Source: Shewanella hanedai (GTDB lineage: Bacteria; Pseudomonadota; Gammaproteobacteria; Enterobacterales; Shewanellaceae). Taken from it: a DNA stretch of 64,000 nt. Every line of letters starts with the position of its first letter. Position 1 is the stretch's first letter. Position numbers and translations under genes: made by a program. Positions 12,369-21,617 of this stretch are shown piece after piece. Where the stretch lies: positions 1 to 64,000 of the forward strand of contig NZ_VKGK01000006.1 in the NCBI RefSeq assembly GCF_007197645.1, read 5' to 3'. Below the pieces are notes generated by a model. That model had not been told where the DNA came from. It ran no database searches and saw only the letters and a program-made list of their open reading frames with translations.

Positions 12369-12662
12369 ATCGTTCTCCAGTGTCCCTTTATAGCAGATGT
12401 TCTAATCATATTACTTCGATTCACTTTACTCCAAAGAGTTCCGCAAATCGTTTTTCAGCTTAACTGCCGTAAACGTATAAGGTTAAGCTATTGAATCATA
12501 CAGTAGCTTATGAGAGGGCGAAAGTCACAAGCGGGTAATTTATGTCATATTTTATGTCTATTTACCCCCAATATTAACTGAAGCTTAAATTTAGCCCTTG
12601 TAGGGTTATAATACTCACTTTATCAAGGAGAGGGTAGCCAGTGGCATTATGATGCACAAAAA
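12369..12662. other. Intergenic, 294 bp, no gene
   Basis: Between the yccA start and the punR stop. It should hold the yccA promoter. A TATAAT-like element near 12606-12611 and an AAGGAG element near 12625 are present on the plus strand but lead only to a frame of a few codons. Confidence 0.4.
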
Positions 12663-13565
12663 TTAATGAAACCAGTCATTATGGAGTTTGTCACTGTCGC
12701 CAAGGTATTCAAGCACCCATGACATGGCCGGAGACATGTTTGCTCCGTTCCAAGCAAGACAACAGGGGCTTGGGGCTTTTGGTCTTTCTAACTCTTTCGC
12801 TATCAAGGCACCAGAACGGATAAAAGATTCAGCGAAATGCATCGGTATATATCCTATGCCAAGCCCTTCTCTGAAACAGTTAATGGCCCTGATCCAATCA
12901 GGCACCACTAAACGACGTTGATTTTCCAGTAACCAGGTCATCCGTTTGGGGATCTCTCGGGAGGTATCTTCTAAACAAATAGAGGGGTATTGGCGCATTT
13001 CATCATCAGTTAACGGCCTGTTTATCTCTGCAAGTGCATGTTTCTTACTCACCACAAACGCCCACTCTATTTCGCCCATATCTCTGAAGAAATAATCGCC
13101 ACCAACCGGAATCGCCGTTGTGGCACCAATAGCGATATCACTTCGGCCATTAGCAATGGATTCCCATACGCCATTAAAAACTTCAATTCGTATGATTAAT
13201 TCCACATTGGTAAATTGGCGATAAAAGTCGGCAATAAGGACGCTTATTTTGTCTGCTCTAACAATATTGTCTAACGCGATGGACAAAGTAGGTTGCCAAC
13301 CATTAGCAACTCGTTTTGTATCATCTTTCATTAAAGCGATATTGGTTAACAGCACTCTGGCATGTTTAACAAAATGCTCTCCAGCTGGTGTTAAACTCAC
13401 ACTGCGGTGGTGGCGTTCAAATAATGTGGCGCCAAGTTCCTCTTCGATCTGTTTTACAGCATAACTAACAGCCGATGGCACCTTGTGAAGTTTATTAGCA
13501 GCAGCAGTGAAACTCCCAACCCGTGCGACCATATCGATAAGTTGTAATGATTGTTCAGAAAGCAT
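12663..13565 (-). CDS. punR: LysR-type activator PunR
   Basis: Regulator of the adjacent purine nucleoside exporter. The 300 aa read closely with E. coli PunR (YdhB): 'MLSEQSLQLIDMVARVGSFTAAANKLHKVPSAVSY' style helix-turn-helix (about 1-60), 'FERHHR', 'IGATTAIPVGG' (about 148) and 'LLENQRR' (about 233). The start at 13565 is chosen because AAGGAG lies 9 nt before it and it matches the family N-terminus; an upstream in-frame start at 13637 would overlap the presumed operator. It is divergent from punC. Confidence 0.88.
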   Translation of the reverse strand: MLSEQSLQLIDMVARVGSFTAAANKLHKVPSAVSYAVKQIEEELGATLFERHHRSVSLTPAGEHFVKHARVLLTNIALMKDDTKRVANGWQPTLSIALDNIVRADKISVLIADFYRQFTNVELIIRIEVFNGVWESIANGRSDIAIGATTAIPVGGDYFFRDMGEIEWAFVVSKKHALAEINRPLTDDEMRQYPSICLEDTSREIPKRMTWLLENQRRLVVPDWIRAINCFREGLGIGYIPMHFAESFIRSGALIAKELERPKAPSPCCLAWNGANMSPAMSWVLEYLGDSDKLHNDWFH

Positions 13566-13589
13566 ACCAGTAGCTCCTTGCTGTGAGAT

Positions 13590-13612
13590 TTTTTGATGAC
13601 ACACATCAAAAA
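13590..13612. promoter_or_regulatory. Palindromic operator candidate for PunR
   Basis: Perfect arms TTTTTGATG and CATCAAAAA with a 5-nt spacer, between divergent punR and punC. The core TTGATG-N5-CATCAA fits the T-N11-A pattern of LysR-type boxes. It is 25 nt from the punR start, which suits autoregulation. Confidence 0.6.
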
Positions 13613-13693
13613 TAAACGCTTCACAAGGATATAGCAAGTCTTTAGACTTCGCGACATCAGTTAAATTCCATTTTATTAGATATCGAAGTCATT

Positions 13694-14953
13694 ATGAATT
13701 CAGTCAGCAATACTAAATATTTCTTCTTCCTCGGCTACCTCGCGCTGCTGAGTATGTTAGGTTTTATCGCAACGGATATGTACCTTCCCGCTTTTAAAGC
13801 GATTGAAGACACAATGCAAGCGACACCAGCACAAGTTGCCAGCTCATTAACCTGTTTTTTAGCAGGCTTAGCGATAGGTCAATTGTTGTACGGCCCGTTA
13901 GTTCAACGTATAGGCAAGCGTAACTCGCTGTTAATTGGTCTGATCATTTTTGCTATCGCGAGTTTCTCGTTGGCATCAAGTGATACTGTACTTTCGTTTA
14001 ACATTGCTCGCTTTTTCCAAGCATTAGGCGCATGTAGTGCAGGCGTGATTTGGCAAGCTATTGTGATTGAAAAGTATGACTCTGAGAAAGCACAAAATGT
14101 CTTCTCTAACATTATGCCTTTGGTCGCCTTGTCACCGGCATTAGCCCCATTACTGGGTGCATTTATTCTTGATATCAGTGGTTGGCAGAGTATCTTTTTA
14201 TTACTCACCGTTTTAGCTGCATTTTTGATGCTATTAACCTTAGCATTTGTGCCTAAAGAGACAGTTCATCATGAAGATGTTGAAGTATCAGCACCTATTT
14301 CATATTGGGGAATACTACAAAATACCAAGTATTTAGGTAACGTGATTATATTTGGTGCCTGTTCTGGTGCATTCTTTGCGTACTTAACTGTATGGCCAAT
14401 CGTGATGGAACAGCACGGATTTGCGGCAAAAGAGATAGGCTTAAGCTTTATTCCACAGACCATCATGTTTATTGTCGGTGGTTATGCAAGTAAGATTTTG
14501 ATCCGTAAAGTGGGTGGCGAGAAAACCCTAACTATCATGCTTGCGTGCTTTGGTTTGTGTGTTCTGTCGATTGTGTTGAGTTCACTGGTCTTTAAAGCGG
14601 AAAGTATTCTGCCTTTATTAGCAGCTTTCTCAATCCTAGCTGCTGCAAATGGAGCTATCTATCCAATAGTGGTGAACTGTGCTTTACAGGAGTTTACAAA
14701 AAATGCGGCTAAAGCTGCAGGTTTACAGAACTTCTTACAGATGAGTATCGCTTTTGGCGCATCAAGCTTGGTCGCTTTGTGGGCTGCATCTGGCGAAGTT
14801 GCTATCGGTTGGGGCATTTTAGTCTGTGCCATTTTAGTTTTTATTGGGTACAAGTTAAGAGCGAATGATTCTTGGTCTGATGTTAAAGCTAACTTTATCA
14901 CACCAGATCCTGCACGAATTGCACTTGAGCAAGAGGAATTGAACCAAAAGTAA
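13694..14953 (+). CDS. punC: Purine nucleoside exporter PunC (MFS, Bcr/CflA-like)
   Basis: Twelve-helix major facilitator transporter of the drug/H+ antiporter DHA1 Bcr/CflA group. It matches E. coli PunC (YdhC): 'LSMLGFIATDMYLPAFKAIE' (residues about 19-38), 'QLLYGPL' (about 65), 'IMPLVALSPALAPLLGA' (about 138-154) and 'AANGAIYPIVV'. The 419 aa are normal. The charged C-terminal tail is cytoplasmic. It is divergent from punR, so export is probably induced by PunR; the purine substrate is inferred from the E. coli pair. Confidence 0.86.
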   Translation: MNSVSNTKYFFFLGYLALLSMLGFIATDMYLPAFKAIEDTMQATPAQVASSLTCFLAGLAIGQLLYGPLVQRIGKRNSLLIGLIIFAIASFSLASSDTVLSFNIARFFQALGACSAGVIWQAIVIEKYDSEKAQNVFSNIMPLVALSPALAPLLGAFILDISGWQSIFLLLTVLAAFLMLLTLAFVPKETVHHEDVEVSAPISYWGILQNTKYLGNVIIFGACSGAFFAYLTVWPIVMEQHGFAAKEIGLSFIPQTIMFIVGGYASKILIRKVGGEKTLTIMLACFGLCVLSIVLSSLVFKAESILPLLAAFSILAAANGAIYPIVVNCALQEFTKNAAKAAGLQNFLQMSIAFGASSLVALWAASGEVAIGWGILVCAILVFIGYKLRANDSWSDVKANFITPDPARIALEQEELNQK

Positions 14954-15067
14954 TGATTGAATCATCGCCAGCTTGGCGCTGATTCAATCAGTTAACCGCT
15001 TTTTATGGAAAAGCATAGAATTAGTGCTTTACATAGAAAGCGGGTCGCTATATTATTCGCGGCGTTC

Positions 15068-15158
15068 GGAGGGATGGCAGAGTGGTCGAATGCACCGGTC
15101 TTGAAAACCGGCATGGGTTTATAGCCCATCTAGGGTTCAAATCCCTATCCCTCCGCCA
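15068..15158 (+). tRNA. tRNA-Ser(UGA)
   Basis: The 91-nt gene folds with acceptor GGAGGGA/TCCCTCC, discriminator G and encoded CCA. The anticodon stem is CCGGT/ACCGG with loop CTTGAAA, giving anticodon TGA at 15102-15104. The long variable arm (ATGGG...CCCAT) is the class II hallmark of serine tRNAs, and the T arm TAGGG-TTCAAAT-CCCTA is present. Confidence 0.97.
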
Positions 15159-15170
15159 CATTCAAATGAG

Positions 15171-15200
15171 GCCCTTAGCAGAAATGCTAGGGGCTTTTTC
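15171..15200 (+). terminator. Terminator of tRNA-Ser
   Basis: GCCCTTAGCA-GAAA-TGCTAGGGGC followed by TTTTTC. It has one G-U pair and a GAAA tetraloop, and lies 12 nt after the tRNA. Confidence 0.88.
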
Positions 15201-15270
15201 ATTTCAAAGCTGTTGAACCCTAGGGTTCCTATTGTTTAAGTCAGCTATCCCTGTGCCACATTCAAGATGA

Positions 15271-15299
15271 AAGGCTACTCGAAAGAGTAGCCTTTTTTC
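15271..15299 (+). terminator. Second terminator, in the tRNA remnant array
   Basis: Perfect hairpin AAGGCTACTC-GAAA-GAGTAGCCTT followed by TTTT. It has the same GAAA tetraloop as the tRNA-Ser terminator 100 bp upstream. Confidence 0.88.
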
Positions 15300-15537
15300 G
15301 TTTAGAAACTATTGAGCTTCAGGGAGCCTATTATTCTTGTCAGCTATCCCAGAGGCATATTCAGATGATGTACCCTTAATAGATAAGCTACGTATAAAAG
15401 TGAGTAACCGAGTTATGCGACTAAACACCATAATGATGCTTTCTGCCAGTTTTTAACTACTCTATATTAAACTGACTACAACTGTGCGCCTTGTTGGTAG
15501 TTGTGATCTCTAGGGTTCTTTTTAGCGGGAGGACATG

Positions 15538-16719
15538 ATGAATCTAGATGGAACAAATTTCTCTATACTTATTGTTGATGACAATCGAGTAAATATACAG
15601 TTACTTAGTTACATTTTTGAGCAGCAAGATTATAAAGTGTTTACCGCTATGAGTGGTGAGGAAGCGATTAAGTTCCTTGCGGATAAAGGTGATGAACTCG
15701 CTATTGATCTGATTTTGCTTGATATCATCATGCCTGGATTAGATGGTTACCAGACGTGTGTTGTGTTAAAAGATGACATTAATACAAGTCATATTCCTGT
15801 TATTTTTGTCACAGGGAAAGCCAAGCCAGAGGAATTAAGCAAAGGTTTTTCTGTTGGTGCAGTGGATTATATTACTAAACCTATTCAACAAGATGTTGTG
15901 ATTGCCCGGGTGAAAAATCAAGTTTCTCAGATTCAGCAAGCTAAACTTGAAAATCAGTTATTGGAAGAGAATGAGAAGATGGCTAAGTTGGGTAGCATGG
16001 TGTCTGAGATCACCCATGAAGTTGCTTCCCCACTTGGGAATATGCGTCTATCCGTCGATTTTATGCTTAATGAAGTCGCCAGTCTTCGCAGTGAGTTTAC
16101 TGAGCAAACACTAGATGAAGAGACATTAATAAAATATCTAGATCAACTTGATGAATCATTACGCCTTTGCGGTAGTAATGCGACTCGTGCGACCAGCCTA
16201 TTGAATGGGTTTAAACATATTGCAGTTGATCAATGTCGCCAGCAGATAATTGAGTTTAACCTCCTTGAATATGTGAATGATATTCTGTTGACTGTAAAAC
16301 CCAAACTTAAGAAAACGCCCCATAAAGTCAATCTCAATATCGATAATAATATCAGTATTATTAGCTACCTCGGTGCTTTATCTCAGATCATCATTAATTT
16401 AATCAATAACTCTCTGATGCATGCTTTTACTGATAAACAGGAAGGGAAAATCACCATCAGTGCCGCAGTTGATGAAGAGAGTCTTATCTTACATTATCGT
16501 GACACTGGCATAGGTATGACAAAGGAGCAGCAAAGCAAAGCGTTTACCAAGTTCTATACAACTAAGGCGGGTAATGGTGGTTCCGGCTTGGGTATGTCTA
16601 TCTGTAAAACGCTCGTTGAGGATGAACTCGGTGGTGAAATAACGCTGTTAAGCGAGGAGGGGTGTGGTATCCACTTAATAATGAAAATAAGCCGACAATT
16701 GGAAGACCGAGCGATATAG
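15538..16719 (+). CDS. Response regulator-histidine kinase hybrid (REC-HATPase)
   Basis: Cytoplasmic sensor of 393 aa. The N-terminal receiver has acidic residues Asp14-Asp15 and phospho-acceptor Asp62 ('LLDIIMPG'), with 'TKP' near 113. A linker coiled coil (about 130-150) leads to an H-box 'ITHEVASPLGNM' with His160. The HATPase has N-box 'LINNSLMHAF', G1 'DTGIGM' and G2 'GSGLGMS'. The second of two adjacent ATGs is chosen because GGAGG lies 5 nt before it. No membrane segment or partner gene is present, so the input signal is unknown. Confidence 0.88.
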   Translation: MNLDGTNFSILIVDDNRVNIQLLSYIFEQQDYKVFTAMSGEEAIKFLADKGDELAIDLILLDIIMPGLDGYQTCVVLKDDINTSHIPVIFVTGKAKPEELSKGFSVGAVDYITKPIQQDVVIARVKNQVSQIQQAKLENQLLEENEKMAKLGSMVSEITHEVASPLGNMRLSVDFMLNEVASLRSEFTEQTLDEETLIKYLDQLDESLRLCGSNATRATSLLNGFKHIAVDQCRQQIIEFNLLEYVNDILLTVKPKLKKTPHKVNLNIDNNISIISYLGALSQIIINLINNSLMHAFTDKQEGKITISAAVDEESLILHYRDTGIGMTKEQQSKAFTKFYTTKAGNGGSGLGMSICKTLVEDELGGEITLLSEEGCGIHLIMKISRQLEDRAI

Positions 16720-16803
16720 TTCGCTGGTGTTGAGCCACCTAAACCAGCAAATTCTACTTACACCACATCTACTTTCTTCTAATGCCAAATCATTTAATCG
16801 ACC

Positions 16804-17064
16804 TTATAAGATCATCTCAGGCACATGTGCAGGGACAACCAATTCTCCTGCGGTTAACTTTATTATCTCTTCAACAGACACGCCTGGTGCTCGTTCTAAC
16901 AAATGAAATTTACCCTGCTTAATTTCCAGAAATGCGAGATCCGTTAATACTTTTTTGATGCAGCCTTTACCGGTTAATGGGAGAGTGCATTTACGCAGTA
17001 ATTTAGATACGCCATGTTTTTTGAGCCGTTGTGGGAGTTTGAAACCCATAATTGCGACTGCCAT
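16804..17064 (-). pseudogene. Remnant of 3-oxoacid CoA-transferase subunit B (C-terminal part)
   Basis: The 86-aa frame matches only the last third of the beta subunit of acetoacetyl/succinyl-CoA:3-oxoacid CoA-transferase. 'LLRKCTLPLTGKGCIKKVLTDLAF', 'LERAPGVSVEEI' and 'TAGELVV' fit the family C-terminus. Full subunits are about 215 aa and carry the catalytic Glu in the missing N-terminal part. The first 16 residues do not align, so a frameshift or deletion probably occurred. No subunit A is nearby. It is very likely non-functional. Confidence 0.7.
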
Positions 17065-17129
17065 GTTGCAAGGGATGAAGTCATTCTTTCCTGAGAAATA
17101 ATCAAGTACTGTTAAAAGTCAGACTATAA

Positions 17130-17162
17130 AAAATGCCGCTTCTGTTTACAGAAGCGGCATTA
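17130..17162. terminator. Bidirectional terminator between the RND operon and the CoA-transferase remnant
   Basis: Perfect arms AATGCCGCTTCTGT and ACAGAAGCGGCATT with a 2-nt loop, flanked by A-rich and T-rich tracts. It is downstream of the minus-strand RND permease. Confidence 0.85.
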
Positions 17163-17213
17163 TATTTTTAGAATCGTGAAACTAGATTGCTATTTAGGCA
17201 GCTCTGTTCGTGT

Positions 17214-20200
17214 TTATAGATTTTCAACAAGGCGTTCATCAACACTGACACGAGACTTACTCCCTACTAACTTTTTGATGTCTTCGATTGCTAGATACAA
17301 GCAAGGTATTAGCATCAAGGTCACAACAGTGGCAAATAAGACGCCGAAGGCGAGGGAGGTGGCCATTGGGATCACCATTTTCGCCTGCATACTGGTTTCG
17401 GTCATGATGGGCATCAAACCGATGAACGTTGTGAGTGAAGTCAGCATGATAGCTCTAAAGCGTCGACAGCCCGCTTCGAGTACGGCTATTTTCATTGCTA
17501 CGCCTGATTCTCTGGACTTATTAATGTAATCCACCATCACCAAAGAGTCATTCACCACCACACCAGCGGCGGCAATAATACCAAATAGTGACAGGGCACT
17601 AAGATCGATGCCCATGATCATATGACCCAGTACTGAGCCAATCACACCAAATGGGATCACTGCCATAATCATCACAGGTTGAGAGTACGACTTAAGCGGA
17701 ATAGCGAGCAGGCTATAGATGATCAATAGTGAGATAACAAAATCTCTAAACTGAGTTTTAGCACTGTCCATCTGCTCTTGAATACTGCCAGACACCTCAC
17801 TTTTAACCTTTGGATATTTGTTCAACAACTGAGGCATAAAGTTGTCACGAATATCTTCTGCAAGCTTAAATGGCTCAGCTTGATCGGCATCGACAGAAGC
17901 CCAAACGTTAATGGTGCGGTTGCCGTTTTCACGGCGAATACCATTGACGCCTTGGGTGACGGTGATGTTCGCAACTTCAGATAACGGCACTTCAGCGCCT
18001 TGAGGAGTCACAATCAACACGTCAGAGACTTGTGCAATTGAGTTTCGTTGCGACTCAGGGTACCTGAGCATCACCTTGATCTCTTCACCGTTTCTTAAGA
18101 TACGTTGAGCCTCAAGACCATAGAAACTATTAGCGACTTGAGATGCGATATCGGCCAAGGTTAATCCTAAGCCATAGGCTTGGGGTTTGAGCTCAAACTG
18201 CACCTCTTTGGCACTGGATTGTCGACTGTCGTTGACGTCTCCTACACCTTTAAGGCTGTTAAGCTTTGCTTTTAATTCATTTGATGCGGCAACAAGCTGC
18301 TTTTCGTCCTTACCTTCCAATCTGAAACTGATATCACCATCATCACGTCCACCACCAAAGAGGTTGTCTTGGACTTCGAATGATTTCATTCCTGGGATCA
18401 GAGGCATAGCTTGGCGCCAAAGCTCTGCTAACTCAAAGGTATCAAGCGGTCTTATCTCTGGGTCCACTAGCTTTGTCATCACTTTAGCCGAGGTGCGGCC
18501 TTCGAGATCGACTTGCATGTCAGAGACCATACCTTGACCGTATTGCTGTTCGAGTGCTTTATCGACATCGTATACCGCTTTTTCGATAGCAAGGGCTGCA
18601 GCAAGTGTGGCTTTTTCTGAGGCATCAACATTCATTTCGAAAGCGATACGCGGGAAATCATGTGGAATTTTGGGCTGTCCAATAAATCGAACCATCCCAC
18701 CCACATAAAGACCTGCACAAATAAGCATAAAGCTGATGAATACCATGATGGTGGTATAACGATATTTTACGGCTTTAGTTAGCGCTGGACGATAGACGTT
18801 TTGAATAAAAGCCTTCAGTCCACGGTCGACCTTATCCTGAATATAGTTAACTATATTTCTGAGCCAATCTAATGGATTTTTTGAACCGGGTTTAACAATG
18901 GTTTTCTGCTTCATTCTTGCCAAGTGAGCGGGCAAAATGAGCTTTGATTCTACGAGTGAGAAAATTAAGCATAAAATCACAATGTAGCCAATCGCTTTAC
19001 CAAAGGCAGAAGAGGGGCCGTCATCGAGTGTCAGTGGTAAAAACGCTGCAATGGTGGTGAGTACGCCAAAGGTTGCTGGTATGGCGACCCGCTTTACACC
19101 TCGTATGACGTTATCCAGACTTTGGCCATTTTTATCGCATTCATCATGGGCACTTTCGCCCATCACAATGGCATCATCGACCACGATCCCCAGCACTAAG
19201 ATAAAGGCAAATAGGCTGATCACATTCACGGTGACATCGATCATCGACATCGGCATGAATAACAGTGCACCGAGGAAACACACAGGCAAGCCCATCATCA
19301 CCCAAAACGCTAAACGAACGCGTAAAAAGAGTGCCAACATGAAAAAGACCAAAACAGCACCGGTTTTCATACTATCTAACATGAGGTCGAGACGACCTTC
19401 TAGGTAGTAGGTCATGTCAACCCACGTCTCAAGCTTTAGTCCTTGGGGCAATACTTCCTGCTTTTTAGCGACATACTCTTTAACGATATCAGCGACATCG
19501 GTCATGCTTTGATCGTTTGCAGCACCAATAAAGAAGGTAACTGAATTTTTACCGTTAAACTTAGAGTATTGAATGCCTTCTTGAAAGCCATCAATGACCG
19601 TTGCGATATCACCTAAAAGGACATTGGTACCATCATCAAGTGTGATTAACGGCAGGTTTTCGAACTCGTAACCCACATAAGCCTGATTTTGCACTCGAAG
19701 ATTAATATAACCGTTCTTAGCGCGGATTTGGCCAGCTGACATGTTACGTGAAAAACCGCGGACGGCTTTTGCGACATCGTTAAAGCTAAGACCAAATTCG
19801 CGCAGTCTGTCTTTGCTGACCTCAATGGCAATCTCATAATCTAGGCCGCCGTAGAAATCGGTGATATTAACGAGGGGAAGTTGCATCAACTCATCATGTA
19901 TCTTCTCACCTAACTCTTTAAGTTGTCGCGGTGTCATATCACCATAAAGACTCATATAGAGTACTTCTTGGCGTAGCTTTATTCGCTCAACCTTGGGGCG
20001 TTCCATACCATCGGGGAAGCTAGATATGGAATCTATTTCCGATTTGATCTCATCAAGTACTACTTGTGGATCGTAGGAGTCTTCTATTCGAAAGAAGCCT
20101 GATGCTGAATTTCGGTTAGAGTAAGTGATGACACGTTTTAGGCCTTGAACACTTTCCAGTGCTTCTTCGACCTTAATCGTTATCCCTTCCTCGACTTCTT

Positions 20201-20426
20201 GTGGGGCCGCACCAGGATAAAAAGCATTAAACTCGACCCAATTTATCTCTATTTGAGGGAAAAATTGTTTACGTATGGTATCTGCCGTGAGTAGGCCGCC
20301 GAGAATAATAATGATCATCAATAAGTTGGCTGCAACGCTATTACGTGCAAACCAAGCTATGATCCCAGAATTGACATCCACTTCCGATGGTTTCGATGCT
20401 TGGCTTGTATTGGTAGGCTCTGACAT
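17214..20426 (-). CDS. RND efflux transporter permease
   Basis: Proton-driven inner-membrane pump of the resistance-nodulation-division superfamily (AcrB-like), 1070 aa. It has the usual plan: TM1 at about 24-44, a large periplasmic loop, a TM2-6 block around 350-510 containing 'VLGIVVDDAIVMGE' (the TM4 proton-relay Asp pair), a second loop, and a TM8-12 block with 'GIIAAAGVVVNDSLVMVDY' near the C-terminus. It begins 3 nt after the adaptor gene. No outer-membrane channel gene is adjacent, so it probably uses a TolC encoded elsewhere. The substrate cannot be told. Confidence 0.93.
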   Translation of the reverse strand: MSEPTNTSQASKPSEVDVNSGIIAWFARNSVAANLLMIIIILGGLLTADTIRKQFFPQIEINWVEFNAFYPGAAPQEVEEGITIKVEEALESVQGLKRVITYSNRNSASGFFRIEDSYDPQVVLDEIKSEIDSISSFPDGMERPKVERIKLRQEVLYMSLYGDMTPRQLKELGEKIHDELMQLPLVNITDFYGGLDYEIAIEVSKDRLREFGLSFNDVAKAVRGFSRNMSAGQIRAKNGYINLRVQNQAYVGYEFENLPLITLDDGTNVLLGDIATVIDGFQEGIQYSKFNGKNSVTFFIGAANDQSMTDVADIVKEYVAKKQEVLPQGLKLETWVDMTYYLEGRLDLMLDSMKTGAVLVFFMLALFLRVRLAFWVMMGLPVCFLGALLFMPMSMIDVTVNVISLFAFILVLGIVVDDAIVMGESAHDECDKNGQSLDNVIRGVKRVAIPATFGVLTTIAAFLPLTLDDGPSSAFGKAIGYIVILCLIFSLVESKLILPAHLARMKQKTIVKPGSKNPLDWLRNIVNYIQDKVDRGLKAFIQNVYRPALTKAVKYRYTTIMVFISFMLICAGLYVGGMVRFIGQPKIPHDFPRIAFEMNVDASEKATLAAALAIEKAVYDVDKALEQQYGQGMVSDMQVDLEGRTSAKVMTKLVDPEIRPLDTFELAELWRQAMPLIPGMKSFEVQDNLFGGGRDDGDISFRLEGKDEKQLVAASNELKAKLNSLKGVGDVNDSRQSSAKEVQFELKPQAYGLGLTLADIASQVANSFYGLEAQRILRNGEEIKVMLRYPESQRNSIAQVSDVLIVTPQGAEVPLSEVANITVTQGVNGIRRENGNRTINVWASVDADQAEPFKLAEDIRDNFMPQLLNKYPKVKSEVSGSIQEQMDSAKTQFRDFVISLLIIYSLLAIPLKSYSQPVMIMAVIPFGVIGSVLGHMIMGIDLSALSLFGIIAAAGVVVNDSLVMVDYINKSRESGVAMKIAVLEAGCRRFRAIMLTSLTTFIGLMPIMTETSMQAKMVIPMATSLAFGVLFATVVTLMLIPCLYLAIEDIKKLVGSKSRVSVDERLVENL

Positions 20427-20429
20427 CGA

Positions 20430-21617
20430 TTACTCCTCTTCCATGGCAAGCTGAGTGTCTGTCTCTTCTGAGCTGTCTTGTTGTAATATCTTATCTTCGG
20501 GGAGGGCAAGCTGCATCCCTTCGACAGGGTAATCAAGCGCGGATGTGATGACATTCATTCCAGGAGTTAAGCCTTCAGAAATAACCACTTCTGCGCCAAA
20601 CTGACGAATAACATTGACGGGTTTGTATCTAAGCTTTTTATCTTCATCTAATGTCGCTATGGTGCCGTTGACGACCAAATGTCTTGGTAAAACCGTCACT
20701 TCGCCTGCGTCGTTACCAGTAATATTGGCGGTGACATAGGTACCATATCGTAATTCATTCTTATCCGTTTTTAACCCATAAGGATCAATGACTTCAGCCA
20801 CTAAATAGGTCATGCGACTACGACTGTCGATCACGCCTTCGCTGCGTACAATTTTACCAAGCCATTGCTGTTTTTCACCACCTAGATCAGCGATGAGTGC
20901 GACATTAGCATCTTTGCCTTTATTGGTCAGGTATTGGATCTCTTTATCAGCTAAAGGTAAGCGGATCTCTGCGTGATCTGTGCTTAATAGTTTACCTACA
21001 GCAGTACCTTGGCTGACGTAAGAGCCTAATCCAATGTTTCTGCTTTCAATCAAGGCATCAAAAGGGGCTTTAATGATGGTACGTTCTACATTGCGAAGGG
21101 CACGCTTTAATCCTGCTTCTGAGGAGTTGAGCTTGGCGATTTCATGGGCCAATTGTGGTTTACGTAGGCTCAACTCCGTCGGTACGCCATCTTTAATGCG
21201 CTTCCACTCCTCTTCTGCGACTTTACCAAAGGCTCTCTCTTGCACTAAGGTTGCGCGAGCGGATGCTAAGTTGGCCTCAGCATCAATAAGATCTGCATCA
21301 TAATCACTGGGATCTATTTTTGCTAAAACATCACCTTTTTTAACGAATCCCCCACGGACAAAGGCGTTTGATAGGAATACGATCTCACCATAGACTTGTG
21401 AAACTAACTCAGTTTCATATTTGGCTTTGACGACACCGTAGGATCCAACGGAGAAGGTCATCGGGTTCATCTCAACCTGTTGAATCGCAACTAATGGCGT
21501 ATTATCAACCTCAGCCTTCTCTTCTGGCGGTTTTTTCATTGCAGACATAGCAGCGAACCCACCAACTCCGACGAGTAACACGGCAATGGGTAAAATTATC
21601 TGTTTTTTGGTAGCCAC
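20430..21617 (-). CDS. RND efflux periplasmic adaptor (membrane fusion protein)
   Basis: AcrA/HlyD-type adaptor linking the permease to an outer-membrane channel. An N-terminal hydrophobic anchor (about residues 6-24) is followed by a biotinyl-lipoyl half ('VYGEIVFLSNAFVRGGFVKKGDVLAKID'), an alpha hairpin (about 110-175), the second lipoyl half 'IKAPFDALI' and a beta barrel. GTG at 21617 (MATKKQ) is chosen because GAGGAA lies about 8 nt upstream; another GTG two codons earlier is possible. It forms an operon with the permease. Confidence 0.9.
   Translation of the reverse strand: MATKKQIILPIAVLLVGVGGFAAMSAMKKPPEEKAEVDNTPLVAIQQVEMNPMTFSVGSYGVVKAKYETELVSQVYGEIVFLSNAFVRGGFVKKGDVLAKIDPSDYDADLIDAEANLASARATLVQERAFGKVAEEEWKRIKDGVPTELSLRKPQLAHEIAKLNSSEAGLKRALRNVERTIIKAPFDALIESRNIGLGSYVSQGTAVGKLLSTDHAEIRLPLADKEIQYLTNKGKDANVALIADLGGEKQQWLGKIVRSEGVIDSRSRMTYLVAEVIDPYGLKTDKNELRYGTYVTANITGNDAGEVTVLPRHLVVNGTIATLDEDKKLRYKPVNVIRQFGAEVVISEGLTPGMNVITSALDYPVEGMQLALPEDKILQQDSSEETDTQLAMEEE

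Larger units (their letters stand above)
15145..15370 (+). repeat. Tandem degenerate copies of the tRNA-Ser 3' end, about 100-bp period
   Basis: The tRNA 3' segment CTATCCCTCCGCCACATTCA (15145-15164) recurs as CTATCCCTGTGCCACATTCA at 15245 and as CTATCCCAGAGGCATATTCA at 15344. Copy 2 also keeps TAGGGTTC of the T arm (15221-15228). Each is followed by ATGA-type sequence, and copy 2 by its own terminator. The even spacing suggests decayed tandem tRNA-plus-terminator units rather than chance. No gene lies in 15159-15537. Confidence 0.65.

Noticed and set aside
12600-12660. TATAAT and AAGGAG pair suggesting a small gene before punR's 3' end
   Set aside because: The following start codons lead to stops within a few codons.
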